NCBI GenBank assembly: GCA_938004075.1
Contig: CALKWP010000172.1
Span: 1-35,396, forward strand
From: an uncultured Methanomassiliicoccales archaeon
GTDB taxonomy: Archaea > Thermoplasmatota > Thermoplasmata > SG8-5
Direction: 5' to 3'
Length of the DNA stretch: 35,396 bases
The notes below the pieces were generated by a model. The model saw only the letters and a list, made by a program, of their open reading frames with translations, ran no database searches and was not told where the DNA came from. This document shows, piece by piece, positions 23,061 to 30,853 of this stretch (position 1 is the stretch's first letter; every line of letters begins with the position of its first letter). The translations under genes and the position numbers were made by a program.

Positions 23061-24458
23061 CTACGCCGCGTTCTCTTCTTCCTTGTTGACCGCTTCAGGT
23101 TTGTACATCAGAGCAAGGCCAGCTGCCACAAAGCACATTATTGCAGCGGGGATGAAAGCAGAGGAGAAGGACATGCCCTGGTCCTGGACCCAGCCTGCGA
23201 GGTAAGGCCCTGCAATGCCGCCAATGCCGTAAGCGGTGAACACGTAGCCGTAGTTGATTCCGACCTTGTCAGAACCGAAAGTGTCGGCAGTTGCAGCCGG
23301 GAAGAGTGCGAAATTTCCTCCGAAGTTGAAGCCTATGAGCGCAGCCACGATGTAGAAAAGGTACTCGTTACCGGTCGTGTAGAAGAACACAGCCATCATG
23401 GCGCCCTGGAACAGAAACATGAACAGGAGCGATTTTTTCCTGCCTATCTTGTCCGAGACCTGGCCCCAGACAATCCTGCCTGCGCCGTTGAATATCGGGA
23501 GACATATCGCCGCGCCAAGCACTGCGAAATCAGCCGCTTGTGTGGCAGTGAAGCCATGGCCCGCGAATCCATCGGTCGGGTTCTTGGCAAAGTTCTGCAC
23601 GTTGCCGATGACCATCAGGCCGGCAAGCGCGCCGATTATGAACATTGCCCAGAGCATCCAGAACTGAGGGGATTTCATCATGGCCTTTGGCGAAAAGCCC
23701 TTGGAGGCTTTCTTGCCTGGCGCTGGTGCCGGTGGATTCCAGCCTGCCGGTTTCCAACCATCTGGTGGGTTGACCATGAAGATAGAGCCGATGACCACCA
23801 TGACGAGGAAAAGAACTCCGTATATCATGAATACCATGTCGACATTCGCGACTGTGTAAACGAATGGATTGGCCGGATCAACAACGGTTTTGCTGATCAA
23901 GCCGCTGAATCCGAGAATGCTGGGCGGGTTGGCCAGCAGAATCCAGATGAATGCGCCGAATCCGAATCCGGCCACAGCCAGACCCGTCACCAGGCCCTTC
24001 TTGTCAGGGAACCATTTTACGCCGGTGGCTATTGGAACAACATAGGCAAGACCGATACCGGCGCCGCCGATGATGCCGATCGTGGCAAGCTTTCCTATGA
24101 AACTCGCACCAACCAGGCCGCCGAGTATGTACCCGACACCGAGAATGATACCGCCTACCAGGGCAATCGTCCTTGGGCTGTATGTCTTCATCAGCCGGCC
24201 GGCGATGATAACCAATATTGCGAAAGACGCCAGACCCGCGCTGAAGATGAGCTGAGTCTCGGTCTTTGTGAAACCGTATTCGCTGGCAGCGCCCGACAGC
24301 GGTGTTGTGAATGCGGACCATGCGTAGATGGCTCCAAGGGCAAGCTGAATGAGTACGGCTCCTATGACCACTACCCAGCGGTTCATGATCTTCTTGGGCT
24401 GTTCTGCCTCAACTTTCTTAATCTCTGCAACTTCTGGCTTTGCGTTATCGTTTGACAT
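23061..24458 (-). CDS. MFS transporter, oxalate/formate antiporter (OFA) family
   Basis: A 465-aa, 12-helix major facilitator of the OFA family. Family features: NRWVVVIGAVLIQLALGAIYAW at the first helix, the loop FSAGLASFAILVIIAGRLMK, VKWFPDKKGLVTGLAVAGFG after helix 5, and the mid-loop DKIGRKKSLL. Members exchange small carboxylates such as oxalate and formate, or carry lactate or other monocarboxylates, so the substrate is open. A hydrophilic N-terminal extension rich in Lys and Glu is cytoplasmic. Codon use is GC-rich like the surrounding chromosome, unlike the AT-rich hyf-like genes that follow. It ends eight bases before the small ORF leading into the hyf-like operon, which suggests co-transcription. 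Confidence 0.9.
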   Translation of the reverse strand: MSNDNAKPEVAEIKKVEAEQPKKIMNRWVVVIGAVLIQLALGAIYAWSAFTTPLSGAASEYGFTKTETQLIFSAGLASFAILVIIAGRLMKTYSPRTIALVGGIILGVGYILGGLVGASFIGKLATIGIIGGAGIGLAYVVPIATGVKWFPDKKGLVTGLAVAGFGFGAFIWILLANPPSILGFSGLISKTVVDPANPFVYTVANVDMVFMIYGVLFLVMVVIGSIFMVNPPDGWKPAGWNPPAPAPGKKASKGFSPKAMMKSPQFWMLWAMFIIGALAGLMVIGNVQNFAKNPTDGFAGHGFTATQAADFAVLGAAICLPIFNGAGRIVWGQVSDKIGRKKSLLFMFLFQGAMMAVFFYTTGNEYLFYIVAALIGFNFGGNFALFPAATADTFGSDKVGINYGYVFTAYGIGGIAGPYLAGWVQDQGMSFSSAFIPAAIMCFVAAGLALMYKPEAVNKEEENAA

Positions 24459-24490
24459 TGTCGCAAACTCCTATTGCGCCCGCACAAGTG

Positions 24491-24507
24491 CAATATATTC
24501 ATATACC
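24491..24507 (-). promoter_or_regulatory. Promoter of the transporter (and probably the hyf-like operon)
   Basis: On the minus strand GGTATATGAATATATTG contains two overlapping TATA-like stretches 33-50 bp before the transporter ATG. A ribosome-binding site AGGAG follows, about ten bases before the start. Confidence 0.5.
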
Positions 24508-24525
24508 TTTCTGAATAAATAAAAA

Positions 24526-25533
24526 TCAGATATCCCAATGCTTGGAATGAATCTCCCTGGCTTCCGTTATCCACCTGGAGCCGATGAACTCCATGTCGGT
24601 GACATCGTTGAAAGTGGTTCCTGTTTGCTGACCTTCTGCCATGGCAATGGACGACCCGACAACATCCGCCAGGGCATGGATATTGTAACCGCCTTCCAGG
24701 AATACCGCCCAACGGTTCTCGCACATCTCGTCTGCGAGTTTTGCCATTCTTTCAATCAGTTTTAGATATCCATTGCTGGAGAGGGTCAATGATGACAACG
24801 GGTCCATGTAATGAGCGTCGCCTCCGAGGCTGATGAGAAGCGCGTCTGGCTTGAACTGCTCCAGTATCGGGAATATTATCTTCTCACTGGCTGCCTCGAA
24901 GGTCGCATCCCCGCAATGCGCCCCCATGGGTATGTTGACCGTGTAACCTTCGCCCTGGCCGGTGCCGACCTCCTTGGCAGGCCCGGTACCCGGGTAAATG
25001 CCCCACTGGTGCGTGGACATGTAAAGAACATCCGGCCTGTCCAGGAATGTGTCGTTGGTGCCATTGCCGTGATGAACGTCAATGTCAACAATCGCGACCC
25101 GGTCCAGCTTCTTCCGGAGCCACTCCGCCGCAACCGCGATGTTGTTGATGTAGCAGAATCCCATGCCCTGGTTGGTCGTCGCATGATGGCCCGGCGGCCT
25201 GACCAGCGCGAATGTCGGCTCCCGATGGTCGAGCATGTTTCTTGCTGTCGCGATTCCACCGCCGGCTGCCAGCATCGCCATTTCATAAGTGTAAGGCCAC
25301 ACAGCCGTATCCGCATCCAGGCGGCCCCTTCCGAAGTGCTTCAGAAGATTGAGGTAATCCCCGGAATGAACTTTAGTGATATCTTCCAGTTCAGCGGCTT
25401 CAGGGGTTATGATTTCCGGCCGAAGTTCATGCTCATCCAGGTAGGACATAATGGTTGACAATCTTTCCGGGCATTCGGGATGCCCCTGGCTCTGGGTGAG
25501 TTTGAGAAAATCATCATGGTACACAATCTTCAC
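24526..25533 (-). CDS. Histone deacetylase family protein (zinc amidohydrolase)
   Basis: A 335-aa zinc-dependent deacetylase of the HDAC/AcuC/acetylpolyamine amidohydrolase superfamily. Catalytic motifs are complete: RPPGHHA with His116-His117, DIDVHHGNGT with zinc ligands Asp152 and His154, SLGGDAH with the third ligand Asp239, and LEGGYN near the C-terminus. Possible substrates are acetylated proteins or polyamines; the sequence does not decide. The start is GTG 25533, which overlaps the stop of the RDD gene (GTGA) and has GGTGAT three bases upstream; the open frame to 25599 only reads through the neighbour. Normal base composition, coupled with the RDD gene. Confidence 0.9.
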   Translation of the reverse strand: MKIVYHDDFLKLTQSQGHPECPERLSTIMSYLDEHELRPEIITPEAAELEDITKVHSGDYLNLLKHFGRGRLDADTAVWPYTYEMAMLAAGGGIATARNMLDHREPTFALVRPPGHHATTNQGMGFCYINNIAVAAEWLRKKLDRVAIVDIDVHHGNGTNDTFLDRPDVLYMSTHQWGIYPGTGPAKEVGTGQGEGYTVNIPMGAHCGDATFEAASEKIIFPILEQFKPDALLISLGGDAHYMDPLSSLTLSSNGYLKLIERMAKLADEMCENRWAVFLEGGYNIHALADVVGSSIAMAEGQQTGTTFNDVTDMEFIGSRWITEAREIHSKHWDI

Positions 25534-26114
25534 TGCATCACCCCGCATTTCTCGCACTGGAGCTTCTCGTCCGGCAAGCGCAGCAGCTTGCCGCCGCATA
25601 TCTGGCAGGCATCTTGATTGATCTTCCTTTGCCCGCTGCCATTCTCGGCTTCCACTGTCGCCTCTTTGACGGCGTTCTCGTATCTTTCCGTCTCGCCGAT
25701 GTGAACCACCCTTGTCCCCGCAACCCGGTCCATAATCTTGTCCCGGGGGTCGCCTCTTGTGGCCATTCCGAGGACGAAATCAATCGGCGGAAGAACGAAC
25801 CAGAACACCCTGGTGATGTTGCGGATGCAGACTCTCCCGGAAAGGCTCTCGCCCTTTGTGGGATGCACCCTGTATCCGAATACCCTCTTTCCCAGCGTGG
25901 CGCCGGTCAGCGATTCCGGAACTGAAGATGCCAGGTAGAATACGACAGTATTAACAAGGCCTATCTGGGCAGGGTCATCGATGCCCATTAGAAACAGGAT
26001 GATGGAAGTGGGAGCGAACGCGATAACCGCATCCACCAGGAACGCGGCAATGCGTCCACTCCAGTGCCTGCGCAGGGCAGGGTCATGACCCCATATATCG
26101 AATCCCGTTACCAT
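25530..26114 (-). CDS. RDD-domain membrane protein with zinc ribbon
   Basis: A 194-aa membrane protein. Residues 10-150 form an RDD domain with three or four helices and the family pattern WSGRIAAFLVDAVI, LTGATLGKRVFGYRV and DRVAGTRVV. A linker rich in Glu leads to a C-terminal zinc ribbon with CQICGG and CEKCG (about residues 172-192), predicted cytoplasmic. RDD proteins are mostly of unknown function, some linked to transport. The gene overlaps the deacetylase gene by four bases. A TATA-like TTTATTTTA lies about 30 bp upstream on the minus strand, so it heads this two-gene operon. Confidence 0.8.
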   Translation of the reverse strand: MVTGFDIWGHDPALRRHWSGRIAAFLVDAVIAFAPTSIILFLMGIDDPAQIGLVNTVVFYLASSVPESLTGATLGKRVFGYRVHPTKGESLSGRVCIRNITRVFWFVLPPIDFVLGMATRGDPRDKIMDRVAGTRVVHIGETERYENAVKEATVEAENGSGQRKINQDACQICGGKLLRLPDEKLQCEKCGVMQ

Positions 26115-26162
26115 TTTCCCGAAGGTGTATCGCCGATTCGGTTAAAATAAATGCGGTGGGAA

Positions 26163-26213
26163 ACTTCATATATCTTCGTTGTTTATTCATTGGATAATAT
26201 ATCCAACGGTGAT
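26163..26213 (+). promoter_or_regulatory. Promoter and ribosome-binding site of the DUF4430 gene
   Basis: CATATATC (26167-26174) is a TATA box about 45 bp before the start; GGTGAT (26208-26213) sits three bases before the ATG at 26217. This spacing decides the start against the longer frame from 26151. Confidence 0.55.
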
Positions 26214-26216
26214 GTT

Positions 26217-26681
26217 ATGAATCAGGAAAGCACGATGCCAGAGCCCGAAATGCCAACGCCTCCAAAATCGGGGCCAGGACTGATGCCATTGATAGTGGTG
26301 GCTATAATTGTTATTGCAACTATTGGCGGGATATTCGCATACAATGAATTCCTGAAACCCGAACCTGCGCTGGTCACGGCAACAATATCCATTGATTTTG
26401 GAAATGGTACCGTCCTTTCCAAGGAGATTGGCTCGGACAACAACACAGCGCTGGGCCTTCTTCGGACCTATGTGGGGGAAGCCAACGTTCAGGATGCCGG
26501 CGGATTCGTGATTTCGATTAACGGGGTGGCCACGGTGGATGACGTTCCCGGCCTCGAAGGAACCGAAGCAAGATACTGGCTGTACTACGTGAATGGCGAG
26601 ATGCCCATGGAGTCCGCAGCCCTGAAAGTGCTCCAGGACGGGGACGTAGTTGAATTCAAATTCGAGACATCGCCCTGGTAA
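26217..26681 (+). CDS. Membrane-anchored DUF4430 (transcobalamin-like) protein
   Basis: A 154-aa protein with a short cytoplasmic Pro/Glu-rich N-terminus, one membrane helix (about residues 24-44, LMPLIVVAIIVIATIGGIFA) and an extracytoplasmic DUF4430 domain. The domain is recognised by ALGLLRTYVG, GGFVISINGV, RYWLYYVNGE and the final GDVVEFKFE, where a Tyr-rich motif is typical of the family. This domain resembles the C-terminal part of transcobalamin and intrinsic factor, so corrinoid or other ligand binding is possible. It is followed five bases later by an ECF S-component-like membrane protein, which suggests a two-protein uptake system (inference). Confidence 0.75.
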   Translation: MNQESTMPEPEMPTPPKSGPGLMPLIVVAIIVIATIGGIFAYNEFLKPEPALVTATISIDFGNGTVLSKEIGSDNNTALGLLRTYVGEANVQDAGGFVISINGVATVDDVPGLEGTEARYWLYYVNGEMPMESAALKVLQDGDVVEFKFETSPW

Positions 26682-26686
26682 AGCCT

Positions 26687-27280
26687 ATGCAATTTCAATT
26701 TGACAAAAGGAAGATGGAGAAGGCGCTCCTATTGATATTCCTGGGCGTGTCCTTAAGAATCGCGCTTTACAACTATCCTAACATTGAACCGATACTGCCT
26801 CTAGCGCTGCTCGCTGGCTTCATCCTGGGAGGTTGGTACTCGTTGTGGGTCCCTCTTGTAATGATGGCTCTATCGGACATCGCCTTCTACGGGCTTGGTC
26901 TCAGCAGCTTCCTCGGTTGGAAATTCATACTGGGCGTCACATTCTTCACCTGGTCGGGGATGATGATGGCTGGATTTATGGGAAAGGCTCTAAGGCCGCG
27001 CATGCTCATGAGGATGAAGAACATGGCCGTATTCACAGGCGTTGGAATTGTGATGGTCCTCATATTCGATGCTTGGACCATGATTGGGTGGTGGCTCATA
27101 AGCGGTCGTTCGTTCGAATTGGTTCTCGGAGGCCAGGTGACATTCACGATATACCATATCCTCAGCACGCTGATTTTCGTTCCACTGTTCGGGACTGGCT
27201 ACATCTACATCAAGGAATACGGAATGCCCATACTAACGGACTGGAAGACGGACAGCAAGAACCCCGGGGACGAGGTTTGA
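26687..27280 (+). CDS. ECF transporter S component-like membrane protein
   Basis: A 197-aa protein with about five or six helices. The N-terminal region SLRIALYNYPNIEPILPLAL followed by a Gly-rich helix and MMALSDIAFYGLG resembles the substrate-binding S components of energy-coupling factor transporters. It lacks any ATPase, and no ECF A/T genes are in the window, so it would share a general energising module elsewhere. It begins five bases after the DUF4430 gene and shares its promoter. Substrate unknown; the partner suggests a corrinoid or similar ligand. The family assignment rests on pattern rather than a strong motif. Confidence 0.6.
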   Translation: MQFQFDKRKMEKALLLIFLGVSLRIALYNYPNIEPILPLALLAGFILGGWYSLWVPLVMMALSDIAFYGLGLSSFLGWKFILGVTFFTWSGMMMAGFMGKALRPRMLMRMKNMAVFTGVGIVMVLIFDAWTMIGWWLISGRSFELVLGGQVTFTIYHILSTLIFVPLFGTGYIYIKEYGMPILTDWKTDSKNPGDEV

Positions 27281-27285
27281 GAAAG

Positions 27286-27294
27286 CCTTATATC
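27286..27294 (+). promoter_or_regulatory. TATA box of the small conserved gene
   Basis: CCTTATATC lies 32-40 bp before the ATG at 27326, giving an almost leaderless transcript. Confidence 0.5.
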
Positions 27295-27325
27295 CACCCC
27301 CGATTATCTGAGGCATGGGAGCAAC

Positions 27326-27541
27326 ATGAAACTATTCCTGAAAATCTACTTCAGCAGCGAGGGCGCTTCAACGATGGACATAATCAAGAAGGCAGAGAAA
27401 ATGGGCTTCGGCCCGACTGTCGGCGACTACGACTTCGAAATCGACATAGAATCGCCTGAAGAGTATGCTGAAGTGACTGAGAAGATACACAAGATGCTGA
27501 AAGGCACCAAGTGCATGTACAAGGTCACCACACACCGCTGA
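27326..27541 (+). CDS. Small conserved hypothetical protein (71 aa)
   Basis: I do not recognise a named family. The 71 residues are soluble and mixed in charge, and suggest a compact alpha/beta fold: strand KLFLKIYFSS, helix TMDIIKKAEKMGF, strand DYDFEIDIE, helix PEEYAEVTEKIHKML, strand CMYKVTTHR. This beta-alpha-beta-beta-alpha-beta order is like an ACT or ferredoxin-like fold. It has its own TATA box and ends a few bases before the convergent NUDIX gene. No signal peptide or membrane segment. Confidence 0.65.
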   Translation: MKLFLKIYFSSEGASTMDIIKKAEKMGFGPTVGDYDFEIDIESPEEYAEVTEKIHKMLKGTKCMYKVTTHR

Positions 27542-27544
27542 TTC

Positions 27545-27946
27545 TTATCTGAAATTCATCGCAAGATAATCTGAAACGATCTTGCAGTGATCGAATGCCA
27601 GCTCAGGCATCTTATCAATATCGAACAGCTCAGCCTCGGCAGCATCATCTCCACCTTGCAAGTTCCCACCGGTCACTTCAAGCTCGAAGACAACGCTGGC
27701 AGTGTGGCCGCGAGGGTCCCTTGCCGGGTCGGAGTATACCCCTATTAGCCTCTTTATCTTGGTCTCCAGACCAGTCTCTTCCCGGAACTCGCGGACAATG
27801 GCGGATTCCACAGTTTCGCCGACCTCCACGAATCCTCCAGGCAGCGCAAACATTCCCTGGAACGGTGAATTCTTCCTTTTTATCAGAACAATCTGGCCAT
27901 TGAGCAATGCAACCCCATCGACGGTGAGCTTCGGTGTCTGCCTCAT
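27545..27946 (-). CDS. NUDIX hydrolase
   Basis: A 133-aa NUDIX pyrophosphohydrolase, acting in the cytoplasm on a nucleoside diphosphate linked to another group. The full NUDIX box runs from GGFVEVGETVES to REFREETGL (about residues 38-60) with the metal-binding Glu residues intact. The downstream VYSDPARDPRGH is the pattern common in ADP-ribose pyrophosphatase-like members, so ADP-ribose is the best guess for a substrate. I take ATG 27946 because TATA-like sequence (27960-27985) lies directly upstream at leaderless distance; the longer frame to 28018 runs through this promoter and into the methyltransferase gene. Confidence 0.88.
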   Translation of the reverse strand: MRQTPKLTVDGVALLNGQIVLIKRKNSPFQGMFALPGGFVEVGETVESAIVREFREETGLETKIKRLIGVYSDPARDPRGHTASVVFELEVTGGNLQGGDDAAEAELFDIDKMPELAFDHCKIVSDYLAMNFR

Positions 27947-27978
27947 ATTTACGGAATATAGTATATGTGTATATATCA

Positions 27979-28632
27979 TTATATCTTTGTTAACACAGAG
28001 AGGTTCACTGTTTCGCAAAGTACCATGGGCTTCTGCCTGGCTTTCTCACCCAGTGACTCATTGATGCGCCTGATGTGTTCTGAATCTCTGGGCTTGCCGT
28101 AATGCACGAAATAGTAATCATAGACATCATTCACATCCTCGAATATGTATTCGATGTCGAATTTGTCATGGATATCCAGCTTCATCCCGCATTTGCGGAT
28201 CGCTTCCTGGGCAGCCGTAATATTCTCATCCTCGCAATTGAATATCCTGAACAACGGGTGCATGTCTCCTTCTATAGCTGGCTCGATTATGATTGCTTTT
28301 CCGCCTGGCTTCAACACCCTTCTTGCCTCGCTCAATGCCATTGTGCTATTCTGGTGATGAAGTGAGAAAGTAAAGGCGACTATGTCGAAAGTATCATCTG
28401 AAAATTCTAAGTTCTCGCCCGAACCGGGCCTGAAATCAACTCCGGACACTTTCCGCCTGGCCTTTGTCAGTCTTATCTCGTCCGGGTCTATGGCAACCAG
28501 GGACCGGACCAGAGGAGCCAGCATGACGGAAACTCTTCCGTCCCCGCAACCCACCTCCAGAACATTTTTTCCATCCAGGGCCAAATGTTGCCTAATCTTT
28601 GCGAGTTCCATGCCTTGCCTGTCCTGTTCCAT
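27979..28632 (-). CDS. Class I SAM-dependent methyltransferase
   Basis: A 217-aa methyltransferase with the UbiE/type 11 arrangement. Motif I VLEVGCGDGR binds SAM (residues 24-33), the acidic residue of motif II is in LVAIDPDEI, motif post-II region is DTFDIVAFTFSLHH and motif III is ARRVLKPGGKAIIIEP. The C-terminal 80 residues, probably the substrate-binding part, show no clear family signature, so the substrate (lipid, small molecule or protein) is unknown. A TATA box (28657-28669, minus strand) leaves an almost leaderless start. Divergent from the ribosomal stalk operon. Confidence 0.85.
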   Translation of the reverse strand: MEQDRQGMELAKIRQHLALDGKNVLEVGCGDGRVSVMLAPLVRSLVAIDPDEIRLTKARRKVSGVDFRPGSGENLEFSDDTFDIVAFTFSLHHQNSTMALSEARRVLKPGGKAIIIEPAIEGDMHPLFRIFNCEDENITAAQEAIRKCGMKLDIHDKFDIEYIFEDVNDVYDYYFVHYGKPRDSEHIRRINESLGEKARQKPMVLCETVNLSVLTKI

Positions 28633-28708
28633 GCCTAGATTGGGAGAAAACAGATAGATATAAATGTATCCAGTGCTATCATCTCAATAACATGCACCGG
28701 AACCGAAA

Positions 28709-28719
28709 TCCTTAAAAAG
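28709..28719 (+). promoter_or_regulatory. Promoter of the ribosomal stalk operon
   Basis: TCCTTAAAAAG preceded by the purine-rich CGAAA (a BRE-like element) about 80-90 bp before the L1 start; it implies a leader of about 55-60 nt. Confidence 0.55.
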
Positions 28720-28755
28720 GGGTTGGTTTTAGTGGTGACGCTCGGTTGTAGCACA

Positions 28756-28791
28756 CTGTAGTAGGGGGTTGCCCCGCAGACTACAGGAGGT
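28756..28791 (+). promoter_or_regulatory. Structured leader hairpin next to the L1 ribosome-binding site
   Basis: CTGTAGT (28756-28762) pairs with ACTACAG (28780-28786), enclosing an inner GGGG/CCCC stem (28764-28767 with 28772-28775). The outer stem's last base is the first base of the GGAGGT ribosome-binding site (28786-28791) of the L1 gene. Archaeal and bacterial L1 are known to repress their own operon by binding an mRNA mimic of the 23S site; this hairpin is a candidate for such control. Confidence 0.5.
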
Positions 28792-28797
28792 CTGGAA

Positions 28798-29433
28798 TTG
28801 AAAGAAGACATCGTCGACCTGGTAAAGCAGGCACTGGAAGGCTCCAAGGAACGCAAATTCAAGGAATCTGTTGACATAGCCATCAACCTCAAGGGAGTGG
28901 ACCTCAGCCAGCCCAAGTACAGGATAGAAGAGGAAATCCTTCTTCCCAAGGGCCGCGGCAAGGACGTGAAGGTTGGATTGTTCGGCGGCGCGGAAATTGC
29001 CGCAAAGGCAAAAGGCGTGGCTGACATTGTCATAATGGCAGAGCAGATAGAGGAATATGCGGATGACAAGCGCAAGGCCAGAAAGCTGGTCGGCGCACAC
29101 AACTATTTCGTTGCTGAAGCCCCCCTCATGCCACTTATCGGTAAGAGGCTCGGACCTGTACTGGGTCCCAGGGGAAAGATGCCCAAGCCGATACCGCCGG
29201 GCTCGGATCCGTCGATGATGATTGGCTCCCTCAGGAAGACCGTGAGGGTCAGGAGCAAGGACAGGAAAACCTTCCACACAATGGTCGGCACCAAGGACAT
29301 GAGTCCAGAGGACCTGAGCGCCAACATCCGTGCGGTCGTAACAAGAGTGACAACAAAGCTGGAACAGGGTGAGAACAACATAGCATCCATCTATGTGAAG
29401 ACCACCATGGGGCCGGCAGTAAGGCTGATGTGA
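28798..29433 (+). CDS. rpl1: Ribosomal protein L1 (uL1)
   Basis: The 211-aa L1 protein of the large ribosomal subunit stalk that contacts E-site tRNA. Family motifs are clear: FKESVDIAINLKGVDL, VGLFGGAEIAAKAK, AEAPLMPLIGKRLGPVLGPRGKMP and TKLEQGENNIASIYVKTTMGPA at the end. The start is TTG 28798, six bases after GGAGGT; no ATG fits in this frame. A rare start codon plus a hairpin touching the ribosome-binding site suits autoregulated synthesis. First gene of the L1-P0-L12 operon, a standard archaeal order. Confidence 0.95.
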   Translation: MKEDIVDLVKQALEGSKERKFKESVDIAINLKGVDLSQPKYRIEEEILLPKGRGKDVKVGLFGGAEIAAKAKGVADIVIMAEQIEEYADDKRKARKLVGAHNYFVAEAPLMPLIGKRLGPVLGPRGKMPKPIPPGSDPSMMIGSLRKTVRVRSKDRKTFHTMVGTKDMSPEDLSANIRAVVTRVTTKLEQGENNIASIYVKTTMGPAVRLM

Positions 29434-29437
29434 TAAC

Positions 29438-30439
29438 ATGGACAGGGAACCAGCAAATTGGAAGAAGGAATACATGAAGGACCTCAAGCAGGTCATCCAG
29501 TCCAACCCAGTGATAGCGGTTGTCAGGGTCAACGGAATTCCAGCGCCTCAATTTCAAACCATGCGCGGAACCATTCGGGGCAAGATATCCCTCATAGTCG
29601 CAAAGAACAACCTGATAGAACTTGCGCTGAAGGAAATGGACGCAGAGAAGTCCGGCCTGGCAGGATTGACCCAATACATCGACGGTCAATGCGCACTAAT
29701 CGGTTCAAATGACAACCCATTCAAGCTTTACAAAGTAATGGAGTCAACCAAGACCCCCTCACCGGCCAAGGGCGGCGAGATTGCCCCCGAGGACATCATT
29801 GTGAAGGCGGGAGAGACATCCTTCAAGCCTGGCCCCATCGTCGGAGAGCTGCAACAGGCAGGCATACCCGCGGCGATCGAGAGCGGCAAGGTCGTCATCA
29901 AGAAGGACAAGTTGCTAGTCAATGCGGGCGAACCCATTCCACAGAAGGCGGCACAGATGCTCACGAAGCTTGAGATATTCCCCTTGATTGTGGGAATGGA
30001 CCTCAGAGGCGTTTACGAGAATGGCCTCGTGTTCAAGAGCGATGTTCTGGCCATAGATGAGGTAAAATTCATGGGCGACCTGATGGGAGCCATCAGCGGC
30101 TCGTTCGGCGTGGCCATCAAGATAGGCTACACAACGCCACTGACCATACGCCCGATCATATCCAAGGCCTACAGCGAGGCCATGGGTGTTGCACTTTCCG
30201 CCGGAATCGCCAACAAGTCAACCATCGACAGACTGGTCGGAATGGCCAGCCGCAAGATGATGGCGCTGGCAGTCATGGTACCGGATGCACTGGACGACGA
30301 GCTGAAAGCAGCAGTCGCAGGTGCAGCCACCGCGGCAGCGGTGCCGGTGCAGGCGGAAGCAAAGAACGAACCGAAGAAAGAGGAACCGAAGGTCTCGGAG
30401 GAAGATGCCGCCGCAGGCCTGGGAGCGCTCTTCGGGTAA
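29438..30439 (+). CDS. rplP0: Ribosomal protein P0 (uL10)
   Basis: The 333-aa archaeal uL10, which anchors L12 dimers to the 23S GTPase-associated centre. N-terminal rRNA-binding domain with MRGTIRGKISLIVAKNNLIELAL, then the archaeal insertion domain and the C-terminal spine that carries L12. It ends in an Ala-rich hinge and the acidic tail EEPKVSEEDAAAGLGALFG, nearly identical to that of the L12 protein encoded next, as expected for stalk proteins that recruit translation factors. It begins four bases after the L1 stop. Confidence 0.96.
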   Translation: MDREPANWKKEYMKDLKQVIQSNPVIAVVRVNGIPAPQFQTMRGTIRGKISLIVAKNNLIELALKEMDAEKSGLAGLTQYIDGQCALIGSNDNPFKLYKVMESTKTPSPAKGGEIAPEDIIVKAGETSFKPGPIVGELQQAGIPAAIESGKVVIKKDKLLVNAGEPIPQKAAQMLTKLEIFPLIVGMDLRGVYENGLVFKSDVLAIDEVKFMGDLMGAISGSFGVAIKIGYTTPLTIRPIISKAYSEAMGVALSAGIANKSTIDRLVGMASRKMMALAVMVPDALDDELKAAVAGAATAAAVPVQAEAKNEPKKEEPKVSEEDAAAGLGALFG

Positions 30440-30469
30440 TCAAGATCAAGTGATAAGGAGGTAGAAAAA

Positions 30470-30772
30470 ATGGAATATATATACAGCGCAATGATCCTTC
30501 ACTCGGCAGGGAAGGCAATAACAGAGGAGGCAGTGACCAAGATATTGACAGCAGCCGGCGTAGCGCCGGACATATCTCGCGTCAAGGCACTGACAGCATC
30601 TCTCGAAGGCGTCGACATCGCAGAGGCAATGAAGACCGCCATGGCCGCACCAGTCGCAGCCGCAGCGCCGGCAGCAGCTGGAGCACCCGCAGCCGAGAAG
30701 AAGGCCGAGAAAGAGGAACCCAAGGTCTCTGAAGAAGAGGCAGCCGCGGGCCTGGGCGCTCTGTTCGGTTAG
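30470..30772 (+). CDS. rpl12: Ribosomal protein L12 (P1, archaeal type)
   Basis: The 100-aa archaeal L12/P1 stalk protein. The N-terminal dimerisation domain (MEYIYSAMILHSAGKAITEE) binds P0, an Ala-rich hinge follows at about residues 60-78, and the tail EEPKVSEEEAAAGLGALFG recruits elongation factors. GGAGGT at 30457-30462 gives strong ribosome binding seven bases before the start, fitting the need for several L12 copies per ribosome. The stop overlaps the first hairpin downstream. Confidence 0.96.
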   Translation: MEYIYSAMILHSAGKAITEEAVTKILTAAGVAPDISRVKALTASLEGVDIAEAMKTAMAAPVAAAAPAAAGAPAAEKKAEKEEPKVSEEEAAAGLGALFG

Positions 30773-30810
30773 ACGTGAATCTAATAATCTTTTTTATTAT
30801 TTTCACGTCT
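30771..30810 (+). terminator. Terminator hairpin after the stalk operon
   Basis: AGACGTGAA (30771-30779) pairs perfectly with TTCACGTCT (30802-30810); the loop holds a T-run (CTTTTTTATTATT). The first arm overlaps the L12 stop codon. Confidence 0.65.
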
Positions 30811-30812
30811 TT

Positions 30813-30838
30813 CCCAGTGCACACCAGTGCTCACTGGG
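30813..30838. other. Second hairpin after the stalk operon
   Basis: CCCAGTG (30813-30819) with CACTGGG (30832-30838), loop of 12 nt. It starts two bases beyond the previous hairpin. Confidence 0.5.
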
Positions 30839-30853
30839 TACCGGGCAGGCGTC

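Noticed and set aside
22965..24455. 496-codon open frame on the plus strand opposite the transporter
   Set aside because: It is the antisense shadow of the OFA-family gene, whose membrane-protein pattern and family motifs are clear on the minus strand.
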